Below, piece after piece: positions 6,715 through 13,766 of a DNA stretch of 16,319 nt (within the stretch, counting starts at the first letter, position 1; each line of letters begins with the position of its first letter). A program made the position numbers and the translations under genes. The DNA comes from an uncultured bacterium (GTDB lineage Bacteria > Gemmatimonadota > Gemmatimonadetes > Longimicrobiales > RSA9), in the NCBI GenBank assembly GCA_937889645.1, contig CALBZE010000062.1:1-16319 (forward strand), given 5' to 3'. The notes under the pieces are model-generated. The model was not told the origin of the DNA, searched no databases, and worked only from the letters and a program-made list of their open reading frames with translations.

Positions 6715-7856
6715 GCGGCCTGTAGTTCTATCGACGTAATTGTGTGTGCTGGCTCCACGGCCTCCGTATCCATCACGCGGTCGATGGTGATCACGAGCAC
6801 GAGTGTCGCGTGTGTGATCGTGTGGGCGGGCGCAACCGCCTCGGTCGTCGCGGCGTATACCAGGATCAGATCCCGGAGTGTGATCCCGGTCAGCGAGTGG
6901 ACCGGCTCTATCCCGCCGGCAAGGGCATAGATGATGACCGGCTCCTGTAGTCGCGCGCTCACCAGAGAATGCACAGGCCCGATCGCCTCCGTTTGCATCT
7001 GCGCGTCCAGCCACCGGAACACCTGCTCTAGCGTGGCGGCGGTGATGCCATGGATGGGCTCGACGGCCTCCGTATCGGCGTCAAGCGGGAAGAGCGTCGT
7101 GGTCGCGGTATGCAGGGAGTACGTCCCGCTGATCTGATCCCGCTCGGAGAGGATCAGAGCCACGCGACGGTCTTGCCTCTTGCCCGCGTCCTCGAGGAAC
7201 GTGTTCCCCGTCGCCTCGATCGGCGTCAGGATCTCGACCGCGTAGCGATCCCGCTGCTGGCGATACGCGATCCTCCCCTCGTGGTCGGCGACATAAAACA
7301 CGCACACATCGCTGTCGGGCACTTCAAGCGGGCGGTCCAGCAGCGCCCGTGGCGTCCGGCCAAGGCCGAAGTTGCGTAACACGTGGGCGGGGACGGTCGG
7401 GTCGTAGAAGTAGATCCAGACCTCGGACGCCCCGCCCACGCCCGTGGCCCGCTCCAGACAGACCACCGGCTGGCCGTTCTGCTCGAACGCGATATCCAGT
7501 TCGAGGATCGGCGGCCCCCCGTCGATCGTGAATAGGAGCACCTCGTCGATCCAGGCATCCCCAGCGCCGTTCGCGCCCGCGAGCCGGACCTCATATCGGT
7601 CCGGCGTCCACGCCTTCCAGATTCGGGCGACGAGGCCCTTGGATGGGTCTGCCACGGCGATCGGCCCGAGCGTGTGTGCGGTCAGGTAGTCGAGCGAAAT
7701 CGCGTCCGGGCGCCGGAAGATCGAGGCGCCGACGACCTCGTGCGTTGGCGTTGCAAACTCAGGCAGACGCTCCCGGATGTCCGGCTCGGGGACGCCGACG
7801 ACGTCGCACAACTCCCACGACGTTTCCGGCGGCTGGCCGCAGCGTTCCCAGTTCAT
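6711..7856 (-). CDS. Beta-rich tail protein with C-terminal tandem repeats
   Basis: The ATGA overlap with the previous stop picks ATG 7856 (381 aa, MNWERC...); an earlier in-frame start at 7907 would cut 50 bases into that gene. Residues 1 to about 255 are beta-rich, with DVCVFYVADHEGRIAYRQQR and similar strands. This style is common in podovirus tail or hub proteins. Residues 261-381 are about five imperfect repeats (separate entry). There is no signal peptide and no catalytic motif. It lies between the connector-like genes and the appendage-like gene, which suggests a tail-hub or appendage-attachment role. The specific function is not recognised. Confidence 0.75.
   Translation of the reverse strand: MNWERCGQPPETSWELCDVVGVPEPDIRERLPEFATPTHEVVGASIFRRPDAISLDYLTAHTLGPIAVADPSKGLVARIWKAWTPDRYEVRLAGANGAGDAWIDEVLLFTIDGGPPILELDIAFEQNGQPVVCLERATGVGGASEVWIYFYDPTVPAHVLRNFGLGRTPRALLDRPLEVPDSDVCVFYVADHEGRIAYRQQRDRYAVEILTPIEATGNTFLEDAGKRQDRRVALILSERDQISGTYSLHTATTTLFPLDADTEAVEPIHGITAATLEQVFRWLDAQMQTEAIGPVHSLVSARLQEPVIIYALAGGIEPVHSLTGITLRDLILVYAATTEAVAPAHTITHATLVLVITIDRVMDTEAVEPAHTITSIELQAA
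6714..7076 (-). repeat. Coding tandem repeats, about 25 residues each
   Basis: Five imperfect units run to the C-terminus of the protein. They begin TEAVEPIHGIT, TEAIGPVHSLV, GGIEPVHSLTG, TEAVAPAHTIT and TEAVEPAHTIT. Spacing is 28, 26, 23 and 26 residues, and the last unit is cut to about 18. The core is T-E-A-(V/I)-x-P-x-H-(S/T)-(I/L)-T, then a short hydrophobic beta segment (for example LVLVITIDRV). The conserved Pro-x-His and alternation with strands suggest a repetitive beta structure such as a solenoid or stalk. Confidence 0.8.
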
Positions 7857-8509
7857 CGGGCGAACCTCGTCTCGAGCGGCGCGTAACCGCGTACGTGCGC
7901 GATCCATTCCGCGAGCAGGGGGCCCTCTTCCTCGTCCTGCATCCGGACGATCGCCGCCCTGATGTCTGGCTCGAGTGCGATCGTCTTTCGGGCGTAATCC
8001 CGGGCGAGGTCGATGACCAGGAGTTCCGAGTAGGGATCCGGGATTTCGACCTCTCTGGACCCGCCCTCGTCCGGACTGGCCGGCTCAGGAATGTAGGGGT
8101 ACCACACCTTGATCGTGGCGACGCCTGCCAGCTCGTTACCGACACCGACGAGCACGCGATGCCTGAGAAAAGCCCGCGGCGCGAGCCCGTCCGGGTCATC
8201 AGCGGTCACGATCGTGATGCGCTGGCCGACCTCGTAATCCGACTCCCCGGGGTCGTGGATCTCGACCAGCGTGATCGCCTCGGGCCGCAGCACCGGCGGC
8301 TCCATGGCCGCGAAGTTGGCCACGCCGTCCACGAGCCCGCCGACCGCGCAGACTCCCGCGTACTCGGGATTGGCCCGGGCCGCCAGCGCAAAGAGGAACT
8401 GCTGACGAACACCGATGCGGCGATACGGCGCGCTGCGCCCGTGGGGCCAGCGGTCGCCGTATTCCATGAGCCTCGCGAGGGCAGCCTGCCGGACGTCCTC
8501 GAACGTCAT
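7853..8509 (-). CDS. Putative head-tail connector/neck protein 3
   Basis: This 218-residue protein starts at ATG 8509 with SD GAGG six bases away. N-terminal helices (TFEDVRQAALARLMEYG and RRIGVRQQFLFALAARANPEY) lead into a beta-rich core (ITLVEIHDPGESDYEVGQRI; HRVLVGVGNELAGVATIKVW). A C-terminal helical stretch follows (DPYSELLVIDLARDYARKTI and then IRAAIVRMQDEEEGPLLAEW). The layout parallels the two preceding genes. Its stop overlaps the next gene's ATG in an ATGA. It is likely part of the neck stack; which ring it makes cannot be told. Confidence 0.6.
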   Translation of the reverse strand: MTFEDVRQAALARLMEYGDRWPHGRSAPYRRIGVRQQFLFALAARANPEYAGVCAVGGLVDGVANFAAMEPPVLRPEAITLVEIHDPGESDYEVGQRITIVTADDPDGLAPRAFLRHRVLVGVGNELAGVATIKVWYPYIPEPASPDEGGSREVEIPDPYSELLVIDLARDYARKTIALEPDIRAAIVRMQDEEEGPLLAEWIAHVRGYAPLETRFAR

Positions 8510-8513
8510 CGCA

Positions 8514-9206
8514 TCACCTCGGAGACACGCCCGGATCGGGGAAGAACCCGCCGTGGCCGTACGCGCGGACCTCGGTTGTCGACTCCGCCTTCAGGAAGGC
8601 GACGAACAAGGCGTGGGCCTCATCCCGGAGCCTGGTGAAAAGCGCGACTTCTGCATCCCGCTCGCCGTCCTTCTGCGCGAGGTAGAGCGCAAGGTTCCAC
8701 TTCAGGAGCGGATTGTGCATCTCCGGCCAGAGTGGATCGATCGGGCTTTCTACCGTCTCCGGCCGGCTTGGGCGCCGACTACCGAGAACGACCAACTCCC
8801 CACTCGCCGGATCGCTCGGCCGGCCCGCGGGATACCAGACCTGACCCCACTGGTAGACCGCCGGGCGCCCCTGTTCTGTCGATCGCTGGTCGATCGGGAG
8901 GTCGATGATCTCAGTCCCCTGCGAAATCGGTAATCCGTTCCGGTTCTGCATCCCGGTGCCGGCGAGCATGTAATCGACCCGCGTGGCCTCCGGGGGCCGT
9001 CGCCATCCTCCGAGCGCGGTGTCGAAGGCAACGACGAACCGCGCGCCGAAGAACCGCCGGTTGAGCGCCGCGCCCTCGGTCATGTACTGCTCGAGGAGGT
9101 CGCCCAGCAGGGCGATGAGTTCGGCGTCGCTCGCGGTTCCGTCTCGGACGTTGTGCCTGGACGTCGCGATCGCGGCCCGGATCAGGTCGTTCACCGTCGT
9201 TGCCAT
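8514..9206 (-). CDS. Putative head-tail connector/neck protein 2
   Basis: This 230-residue protein starts one base after the stop of the previous gene, so translation is probably coupled; the SD is weak. The N-terminal helices (VNDLIRAAIATSRHNV, ELIALLGDLLEQYM) are followed by a beta-rich middle. The C-terminal part LWPEMHNPLLKWNLALYLAQ (about 161-180) with KDGERDAEVALFTRLRDEA is the best match in the window to a connector signature, in which a Pro/Trp-led helix with an ALYLA-like core packs on the portal. The tail (residues 205-230) is Gly/Pro-rich. The call rests on pattern and gene order, since no close homologue can be named from sequence alone. Confidence 0.65.
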   Translation of the reverse strand: MATTVNDLIRAAIATSRHNVRDGTASDAELIALLGDLLEQYMTEGAALNRRFFGARFVVAFDTALGGWRRPPEATRVDYMLAGTGMQNRNGLPISQGTEIIDLPIDQRSTEQGRPAVYQWGQVWYPAGRPSDPASGELVVLGSRRPSRPETVESPIDPLWPEMHNPLLKWNLALYLAQKDGERDAEVALFTRLRDEAHALFVAFLKAESTTEVRAYGHGGFFPDPGVSPR

Positions 9207-9207
9207 C

Positions 9208-9852
9208 TCACCACACGTCCTGAATCACGCTCACGACGGCCCGGCGCCGGCCCGTTACTTGGTCCAAGTAGCGCTCTTCGGCCTCCGACAGCCGATCCCG
9301 CAGTTCAATGAGATCCGGCCGGCGGTCCGGCTCCACTCGCCGGGCCATCACGACGGCGAGTGCAGCCACGCACGGCGCCAGCGCCTGCCCGGGCAGCACG
9401 AGTTCGTCCTTCGGGCCCAGCGTATCCGGCCCGCGCGGGAAGAGATCGATCACGACCCGCGCAACGTCCTGCCAGTCCGCCGGCGTGCCGAGCAAGAAGA
9501 TCCGGTCTGCCCGTCGATAGGCCGCAGGCCCGCCCGGCCGGATGAACCGGTGCGGGTAATCCACGAACATCACCGGCTCCGGCCGGTAATCCCGGGAACG
9601 GTAGTAGACGGAGGCCCCGTGCACCTGCAGGCAGTCGTTCAGCGCGATCCCGGCCGCGAAGTCCTCCAGCGGAAGCTGGACCTCCTGCGCGACGTGCACC
9701 GCGTCGGGCTTCACGTTGTAGATCCGGCCCAGCAGTTCCTGCTGGTACCGGGCAAGCGCGCGCAGCGCCACGATATCCGGCGTCGACTGCCGGTCGAACG
9801 CCGGGTGTTCGTCGCGTGCGACGTTGACGACATCCGCAGCCAGGAGCGCCAT
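9208..9852 (-). CDS. Putative head-tail connector/neck protein 1
   Basis: This 214-residue protein starts at ATG 9852; the SD-like TTGAGG overlaps the end of the upstream gene. It has an N-terminal helical pair (VVNVARDEHPAFDRQSTPDI with the following ALRALARYQQELL), a beta-rich middle (VHGASVYYRSRDYRPEPVMF) and a C-terminal helix bundle (ALAPCVAALAVVMARRVE and then DLIELRDRLSEAEERY). Helix, beta insert, then helix is the plan of the gp6/gp4-type connector that sits under the portal. It shares this plan and size with the next two genes. The assignment is structural inference from layout and position. Confidence 0.6.
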   Translation of the reverse strand: MALLAADVVNVARDEHPAFDRQSTPDIVALRALARYQQELLGRIYNVKPDAVHVAQEVQLPLEDFAAGIALNDCLQVHGASVYYRSRDYRPEPVMFVDYPHRFIRPGGPAAYRRADRIFLLGTPADWQDVARVVIDLFPRGPDTLGPKDELVLPGQALAPCVAALAVVMARRVEPDRRPDLIELRDRLSEAEERYLDQVTGRRRAVVSVIQDVW

Positions 9853-9859
9853 CGCAGCC

Positions 9860-10513
9860 TCAACCCTTGCACTGATTCAGCAAGTGCACCACCTCATCCC
9901 GCGGCCCAGCCGCCCGGGTCTCCTCGTGCTCGAGAAGGACGGCGATCGCCTCCGGCCGCGGCGCCCCGCCCCGGAACTCCGCCTCAATCGCCGCATCCAG
10001 TAGCTCGGGATTCTGCTCGAGGATCGCCTTCAGGTCCTCGATGGCGACGGGCCCCTCGGTGAACGGGTTCACCGGATCCGTAGCGGTAGGCGGCTCGTCG
10101 TCCGCCTCCGGCTCCGCCGGCTGGCGCTCGAGGCCCGGCGACGGGTGGTCGACATGCAGTTCGCCCAGCCTCTCCTCGCAGGCGTTCAGGATGCCCTTCC
10201 GAGCGCCCTTCGGGTTCTGCTGCTCGAAGACATGGACGGCCCGGACCTCCGCAGGCGTCTGTAGCTTGACAATTCGCTCCTTCGCCCACGCGACGGAGTT
10301 GGTGTGCAGGCCTGCGACGAGCTCGGCGAGCACCGGCGAGGCGCCCGCGGCCGTGGGCGCGGAGGCCCCTCGCGTGCGCGCCGGGCCTGGATCCCCCTTA
10401 CGGCTGCCGTAAACCACGCCGCTCGCGCTCGTCACTCTCTTCAGAGCCTGCTGCCGCTCGTAGGCCTCGGGGTGCAGCTTCCTTCGACCGTAAGCGGTGT
10501 GCTCTCTGGCCAT
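9860..10513 (-). CDS. Uncharacterised head-region protein, 217 aa, with duplicated helical motif
   Basis: The protein starts at ATG 10513 with SD AAGGAG overlapping the end of the previous gene. The N-terminal about 55 residues are basic and low-complexity (Arg, Gly, Ala, Pro). Two helical segments resemble each other: residues 86-117 (TPAEVRAVHVFEQQNPKGAR and on) and 168-199 (NPELLDAAIEAEFRGGAPRP and on). Both have an acidic helix, a Gly/Pro/Arg turn and a second helix ending in EER or HEE. A Pro/Glu/Asp linker (about 120-150) separates them. Small helix-turn-helix modules of this form with a Gly-x-Arg-Lys turn are common in proteins encoded near phage capsid genes. The exact role is unknown; a minor head protein is likely. 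Confidence 0.8.
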   Translation of the reverse strand: MAREHTAYGRRKLHPEAYERQQALKRVTSASGVVYGSRKGDPGPARTRGASAPTAAGASPVLAELVAGLHTNSVAWAKERIVKLQTPAEVRAVHVFEQQNPKGARKGILNACEERLGELHVDHPSPGLERQPAEPEADDEPPTATDPVNPFTEGPVAIEDLKAILEQNPELLDAAIEAEFRGGAPRPEAIAVLLEHEETRAAGPRDEVVHLLNQCKG

Positions 10514-10516
10514 TCG

Positions 10517-11044
10517 TCATGCTCCTTTCGGGAAGGGGACGCGCTGCAGGAAGGAGCGCGCCTTCGCGAACACGTAACGCCACAACGACCCGCCCTCCGC
10601 CTCGACGAAGTCCGCGAGCACCTGCGCCCGCCGATGGTTGCCCTCATCGAGCGAGATCGCTTGCCGGAACTCCGCGTCAGCCTCTGCCGGGCGGATGCGC
10701 CAGTTGTAGTCCCGCAGCCGGAAATCCTCGACGATCCAGCCGAACGTGACGACGTCGCCGTCGGGCGTCGCTTCGCCCAGCCGGTAGATCTGGATCGGCC
10801 GAAAGCCCTGGGCGAAGAACTGCAGCAGCTCGAACTCGCGGCCCATCTCGTGACTCACGCCCTTCATGGGGTCGAGGATGCGCAACTGGCGATGGAGCCG
10901 CTCCTGCGCGGCCGGGTTCGGCCCGCGAATCCCGAGGAGCCAGACGTTATCCTCGAGGTGCACCAGGTCGGCTTGCGGATCGATCTCACGCAGCGCGGCG
11001 AGCGTCTCCGGCGGTGCCGTCAGTGTTCCGAGTTGCGTCGTCAT
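10517..11044 (-). CDS. Uncharacterised head-region protein, 175 aa
   Basis: I do not recognise a named family. The protein starts at ATG 11044 with SD GAAGGGG. Residues 25-45 (ADLVHLEDNVWLLGIRGP) look like beta strands. The middle contains GFRPIQIYRL and a VTFGWIVEDFRLRDYNWRIR segment (about 80-117). The C-terminal third is helical (ISLDEGNHRRAQVLADFVEA). There is no signal peptide or membrane segment. It is the first gene after the capsid gene and its hairpin, and ends three bases before the next start. Genes at this place are often head decoration, completion or minor head proteins, and this is the most that context allows. It is confidently coding because of the SD, the tight spacing and normal protein composition. 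Confidence 0.8.
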   Translation of the reverse strand: MTTQLGTLTAPPETLAALREIDPQADLVHLEDNVWLLGIRGPNPAAQERLHRQLRILDPMKGVSHEMGREFELLQFFAQGFRPIQIYRLGEATPDGDVVTFGWIVEDFRLRDYNWRIRPAEADAEFRQAISLDEGNHRRAQVLADFVEAEGGSLWRYVFAKARSFLQRVPFPKGA

Positions 11045-11070
11045 GTGTTGCCCCTTCTGTCACGAGTGGG

Positions 11071-11097
11071 GCCTGGCCCCGCGGTGCAGGGCCAGGC
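11071..11097 (-). terminator. Post-capsid hairpin (attenuator or 3' end)
   Basis: Read on the minus strand, GCCTGGCCC pairs perfectly with GGGCCAGGC across the 9-base loop TGCACCGCG. It sits 15 bases after the capsid stop, in the largest gap of the window (68 bases). There is no U-run after it, so it is not a canonical intrinsic terminator. A partial attenuator or an mRNA-stabilising structure that sets capsid mRNA apart from the genes downstream is plausible. Confidence 0.6.
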
Positions 11098-11112
11098 GTT
11101 TCGCGGCGCGGC

Positions 11113-12480
11113 TTATCCGCCGCCGCCGCTGTCGGACCAGTTCTCCAGCCTCCAGCACCGCTGCGGGCTCTTGATCGCGAGCTCCGCGTGCATCGAGCCG
11201 TAGGCGTAGAACGCATCCTTGCGGCCGGTGTTGTCCACGACCTGCTTCCAGATCGATCCGGTCGTGTCGTCCCACTCCCACTCGTGGAGCACGAAGCGCC
11301 GGAACTGATCCCTCTGCAGCCCGAAGACGAGCTTCGAGGGCATCTTCCGCGCGGTGCGCAGCTCGACCGCCCGGGTGCCGCCGAAGAGGATCGTGATCCC
11401 CCGACGGCCGCCCGTGTAGGCGCGCGGGTCGTTGATCGCTCGGTCCGCCTTCAGATCCTTCCAGATCGTGTTGAAGGCGTCCTCGCTCATGATGATCGTG
11501 TCGACCCGGCCACCCCCGCGGAACCGGGCGACCTTGTCGGTCTCGATCAGCACGTCCTCGGTGAGCGGCGCCGAGCCGCCCAGGTCGTTGACGTAAGACC
11601 GGAACCAGAGGTGCTCCGTGCGGTCGATCTCCTGGAGCTTCTGGACGATACCGCCGTCGTCGACCATCCCGAGGAGCCCCATCATCTCCTTCCCGACGGA
11701 GCTGTCGGCCGCGTCGCCCTCCCACAGGTAGTCGTCGTCGGCAAGCGACGTGGCGAGCTGGTCCAAGACGAGCGCGTCGTTGTCCCAGTCGATGTCGAGC
11801 ACCGTCATGACGCCGGCCCGAGGGTTGGAGCCGTCGGCGTTCGGCCCGGCGCGGAGATGCATCCCGCGCCGGAACTGCATGAGCGGCTGATCGAGACCTG
11901 CGATCCCGAACGTGGAATCGACCTTCAGCTGATCCTTGTTCGGTGTGGCCATGTTGACCCGCGCACGGATCCCGGAGCCGTCGCCGAGCGCCTGACGGTC
12001 GAGCTCGTCCGAGAGCGACTCCTTGAAGCGCGGGAACTGCTCCCGCGCCCAATTCACGAACGAGGCCTTGTCGCCCCGGATCTTCTTCAAGACCTCCGCC
12101 GTCTCCTCGATCGCGCCCATGATCTTCTTGAGCTTGATCTTGGCGTTCGCGGCCTTGGCGCCGTTCGGCACGGGGATGTAGCCGCCCTCGGCGCGGGCGC
12201 CGATGCTCCCCGGGTTCTGGTAGAGCTGCGAAGTCTCGAAGTACCGGCCCTCAGGGCCCCGGATCACCTCGCCATCGGGGAAGAGATCGAGGAGTTCCGT
12301 GTCGGTGACCACCTCCGAGATGAGGGTGTCATCGAAGGTGATCTTCATCAGCGCGTCCAGGTCCGCGGTCGTGTCGGTCTGCCCGATCATGATCGGGACA
12401 CCGAATGCCGCAGCCGGCACGAAGCCGAGCAGCGCGCACAGTAGCACGAACCCGAACGCGAGGAGGTTCCGCACTTTCAT
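11113..12480 (-). CDS. Major capsid protein with N-terminal signal-like leader
   Basis: This 455-residue protein follows portal and scaffold and is the best candidate for the shell subunit (HK97 fold expected). Capsid-like traits are a helical N-arm region (KKIMGAIEETAEVLKKIRGD), the LSDELDRQALGDGSG stretch, the DTIIMSEDAFNTIW segment, and a C-terminal YAYGSMHAELAIKSPQRCW strand pattern seen at the end of podovirus coat proteins. It ends in a glycine run. ATG 12480 is preceded by GGAGAAGG four bases away. A GTG at 12522 in the same frame overlaps the scaffold stop but lacks an SD. From ATG 12480 the first 25 residues form a Sec-type signal peptide (see separate entry). The next in-frame ATG (12390, residue 31) would give an ordinary leaderless coat but has no SD. 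The capsid call is fairly firm; the leader is unusual. Confidence 0.85.
   Translation of the reverse strand: MKVRNLLAFGFVLLCALLGFVPAAAFGVPIMIGQTDTTADLDALMKITFDDTLISEVVTDTELLDLFPDGEVIRGPEGRYFETSQLYQNPGSIGARAEGGYIPVPNGAKAANAKIKLKKIMGAIEETAEVLKKIRGDKASFVNWAREQFPRFKESLSDELDRQALGDGSGIRARVNMATPNKDQLKVDSTFGIAGLDQPLMQFRRGMHLRAGPNADGSNPRAGVMTVLDIDWDNDALVLDQLATSLADDDYLWEGDAADSSVGKEMMGLLGMVDDGGIVQKLQEIDRTEHLWFRSYVNDLGGSAPLTEDVLIETDKVARFRGGGRVDTIIMSEDAFNTIWKDLKADRAINDPRAYTGGRRGITILFGGTRAVELRTARKMPSKLVFGLQRDQFRRFVLHEWEWDDTTGSIWKQVVDNTGRKDAFYAYGSMHAELAIKSPQRCWRLENWSDSGGGG
12406..12480 (-). other. Signal-peptide-like leader of the capsid protein
   Basis: The first 25 codons encode M-K-V-R (basic n-region), then LLAFGFVLLCALLGFV (16 hydrophobic residues), then P-A-A-A before F-G. 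This gives an AxA signal peptidase I site after residue 25. The cysteine is not in a good lipobox, because the residue before it is Leu. The segment could equally be an uncleaved membrane anchor. The pattern is seen directly; that it is recognised by Sec is inference. Confidence 0.7.
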
Positions 12481-12484
12481 GCGT

Positions 12485-12492
12485 CCTTCTCC
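12485..12492 (-). promoter_or_regulatory. Shine-Dalgarno deciding the capsid start
   Basis: GGAGAAGG lies four bases before ATG 12480. No comparable site precedes the in-frame ATG at 12390 or the GTG at 12522. It therefore supports inclusion of the hydrophobic leader in the capsid protein. Confidence 0.7.
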
Positions 12493-12518
12493 GTGTAGGC
12501 CGTTGCCATTCTTGCGCT

Positions 12519-13736
12519 TCACCGCTTGAGGCCGAGTCGTTTCTCAAGCCAGTTCATGCGCTCCTCGAACGACTGACCCTTCGGCGGCGCGAGACTCGCA
12601 GCGGGGGCGCCGGCGCCCGCGGGCGTCGTGACCGCCAACCGCTTGCGTTCCATGCGGCGCTTCAGGTCTTCCCCGGTCTGCTTCGCACGCGCGATGAGCT
12701 CCGGATCGTCTGCGGGGCGCACGGGCCGCGCATTGGAGGTCGTGTCGCGCGTCGGCTTCCGGGCGGCCTGGTCGTTGACACTCAGGCCGAATGGCTTCAG
12801 GGCGCCGAGCTGTTCCAAGAGCTCCGGCACCTGGGCCGGGTCCAGGCGCGTGCCCCGCGGCTGGCTCCTGGCCCACTGGTCCAGCTTGTAGACGGCGAAA
12901 TCGAAGAACTCATTCGCCTGATCGTCCGGCATATCATCGGGCACCAGCGCCATGATCTGGTTCGCCATGTCGCGGATGTAGGCCTGGCGCTGGCGCGCGA
13001 TTGCACTCTCAGACTGCAGCTGCTCCCGGCGGGCGATGCTGCGCTCCCGGGCCTCCGCCGCCACCAGACGGCGCGCCGCAGGGTCGGTTTCCCAGCCAAC
13101 AACCGTCGTCAGGATGTCCTGGAACTGGTCATCCGAGAGGCGCGCGAGCACGGCCCGGGCGACCTCCGGCAGCAGCTGCGGGGAGATCCGTTCCGTGATG
13201 AACTCCGCCGGCCGCTCCCGGATCTCCTGTTCGAGCCAGGCGAGTTCCTGGCGATCGGCCTCGATCTCCATCATCGCCTCTTCGAACTGCCGCCGGCGCA
13301 TCCCTTCGTTGCGCAGCTGGTTCGCCCGCTCCAGGAACTTCTGCGGGTCGATCCCCTGCGCCTCGAGCGCCTGGCGCAGTTCGGGCGTGACGCGCACCTC
13401 GAAGTCCGGATCCGTTTCCTGCCGCCCCGGGAGTCGGATCACCGGAATGGCGTCGCTCGCCTGCGCGGACGGCTGCTGGTCCGCCTCGCCAGCCGGGCCC
13501 GCCTCCTCACCCCCGTCGCCCGCCGGGGCGTCGTCACCCCCGGCCGCCGGCTCCGTCGCCTGATCGGCCTCTGCGGCGGGCTGATCGCCATCCAAGATCG
13601 CCTGCATCTTCCGCTCGAACGGCGAAAACTGCGGCTGATCCGACGCCGGAACGTCCGCGCTGGCCGCCGCCTGCGTTTCCGCCGGCTGCGCCAGGGCCTC
13701 AGTCGTCACCTGCGTCGTTTCGGTCGTCTGGTCCAT
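12519..13736 (-). CDS. Capsid scaffolding protein
   Basis: The 405-residue protein lies between portal and major capsid genes, the standard place for scaffold. Residues 1 to about 95 are acidic and disordered (Thr/Gln/Ala/Asp/Glu/Pro). From about 110 to 270 it is strongly helical and charged, with coiled-coil-like runs rich in Glu, Arg and Gln (for example RRRQFEEAMMEIEADRQEL). The last about 15 residues form a short basic amphipathic helix, ERMNWLEKRLGLKR. Scaffolds of the P22 type bind coat protein through a small basic C-terminal helix, so this end fits well. The SD AAGGAG is well spaced before ATG 13736. No protease motif was seen, so this looks like a pure scaffold and not a protease-scaffold fusion. 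Function is inferred from position and composition. Confidence 0.8.
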   Translation of the reverse strand: MDQTTETTQVTTEALAQPAETQAAASADVPASDQPQFSPFERKMQAILDGDQPAAEADQATEPAAGGDDAPAGDGGEEAGPAGEADQQPSAQASDAIPVIRLPGRQETDPDFEVRVTPELRQALEAQGIDPQKFLERANQLRNEGMRRRQFEEAMMEIEADRQELAWLEQEIRERPAEFITERISPQLLPEVARAVLARLSDDQFQDILTTVVGWETDPAARRLVAAEARERSIARREQLQSESAIARQRQAYIRDMANQIMALVPDDMPDDQANEFFDFAVYKLDQWARSQPRGTRLDPAQVPELLEQLGALKPFGLSVNDQAARKPTRDTTSNARPVRPADDPELIARAKQTGEDLKRRMERKRLAVTTPAGAGAPAASLAPPKGQSFEERMNWLEKRLGLKR

Positions 13737-13766
13737 GTGCTCGCTCCTTACGTGGGGCCGTGCTCG

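Noticed and set aside
6711..7076. CRISPR-like array
   Set aside because: Repeats here are imperfect at DNA level, in frame and part of a coding sequence. There are no constant repeats with unique spacers and no cas genes.
11014..12444. 476-codon plus-strand open frame antisense to the capsid gene
   Set aside because: Composition is biased (Arg, Val, Leu, Asp, His), and it covers the capsid gene exactly in the mirror frame. The capsid reading has family-like motifs and an SD.
12477..12509. 10-codon frame (MATAYTEKDA) whose stop overlaps the capsid ATG
   Set aside because: It has no SD and is short. Its second half is just the capsid SD region, so the ATGA overlap is probably chance.
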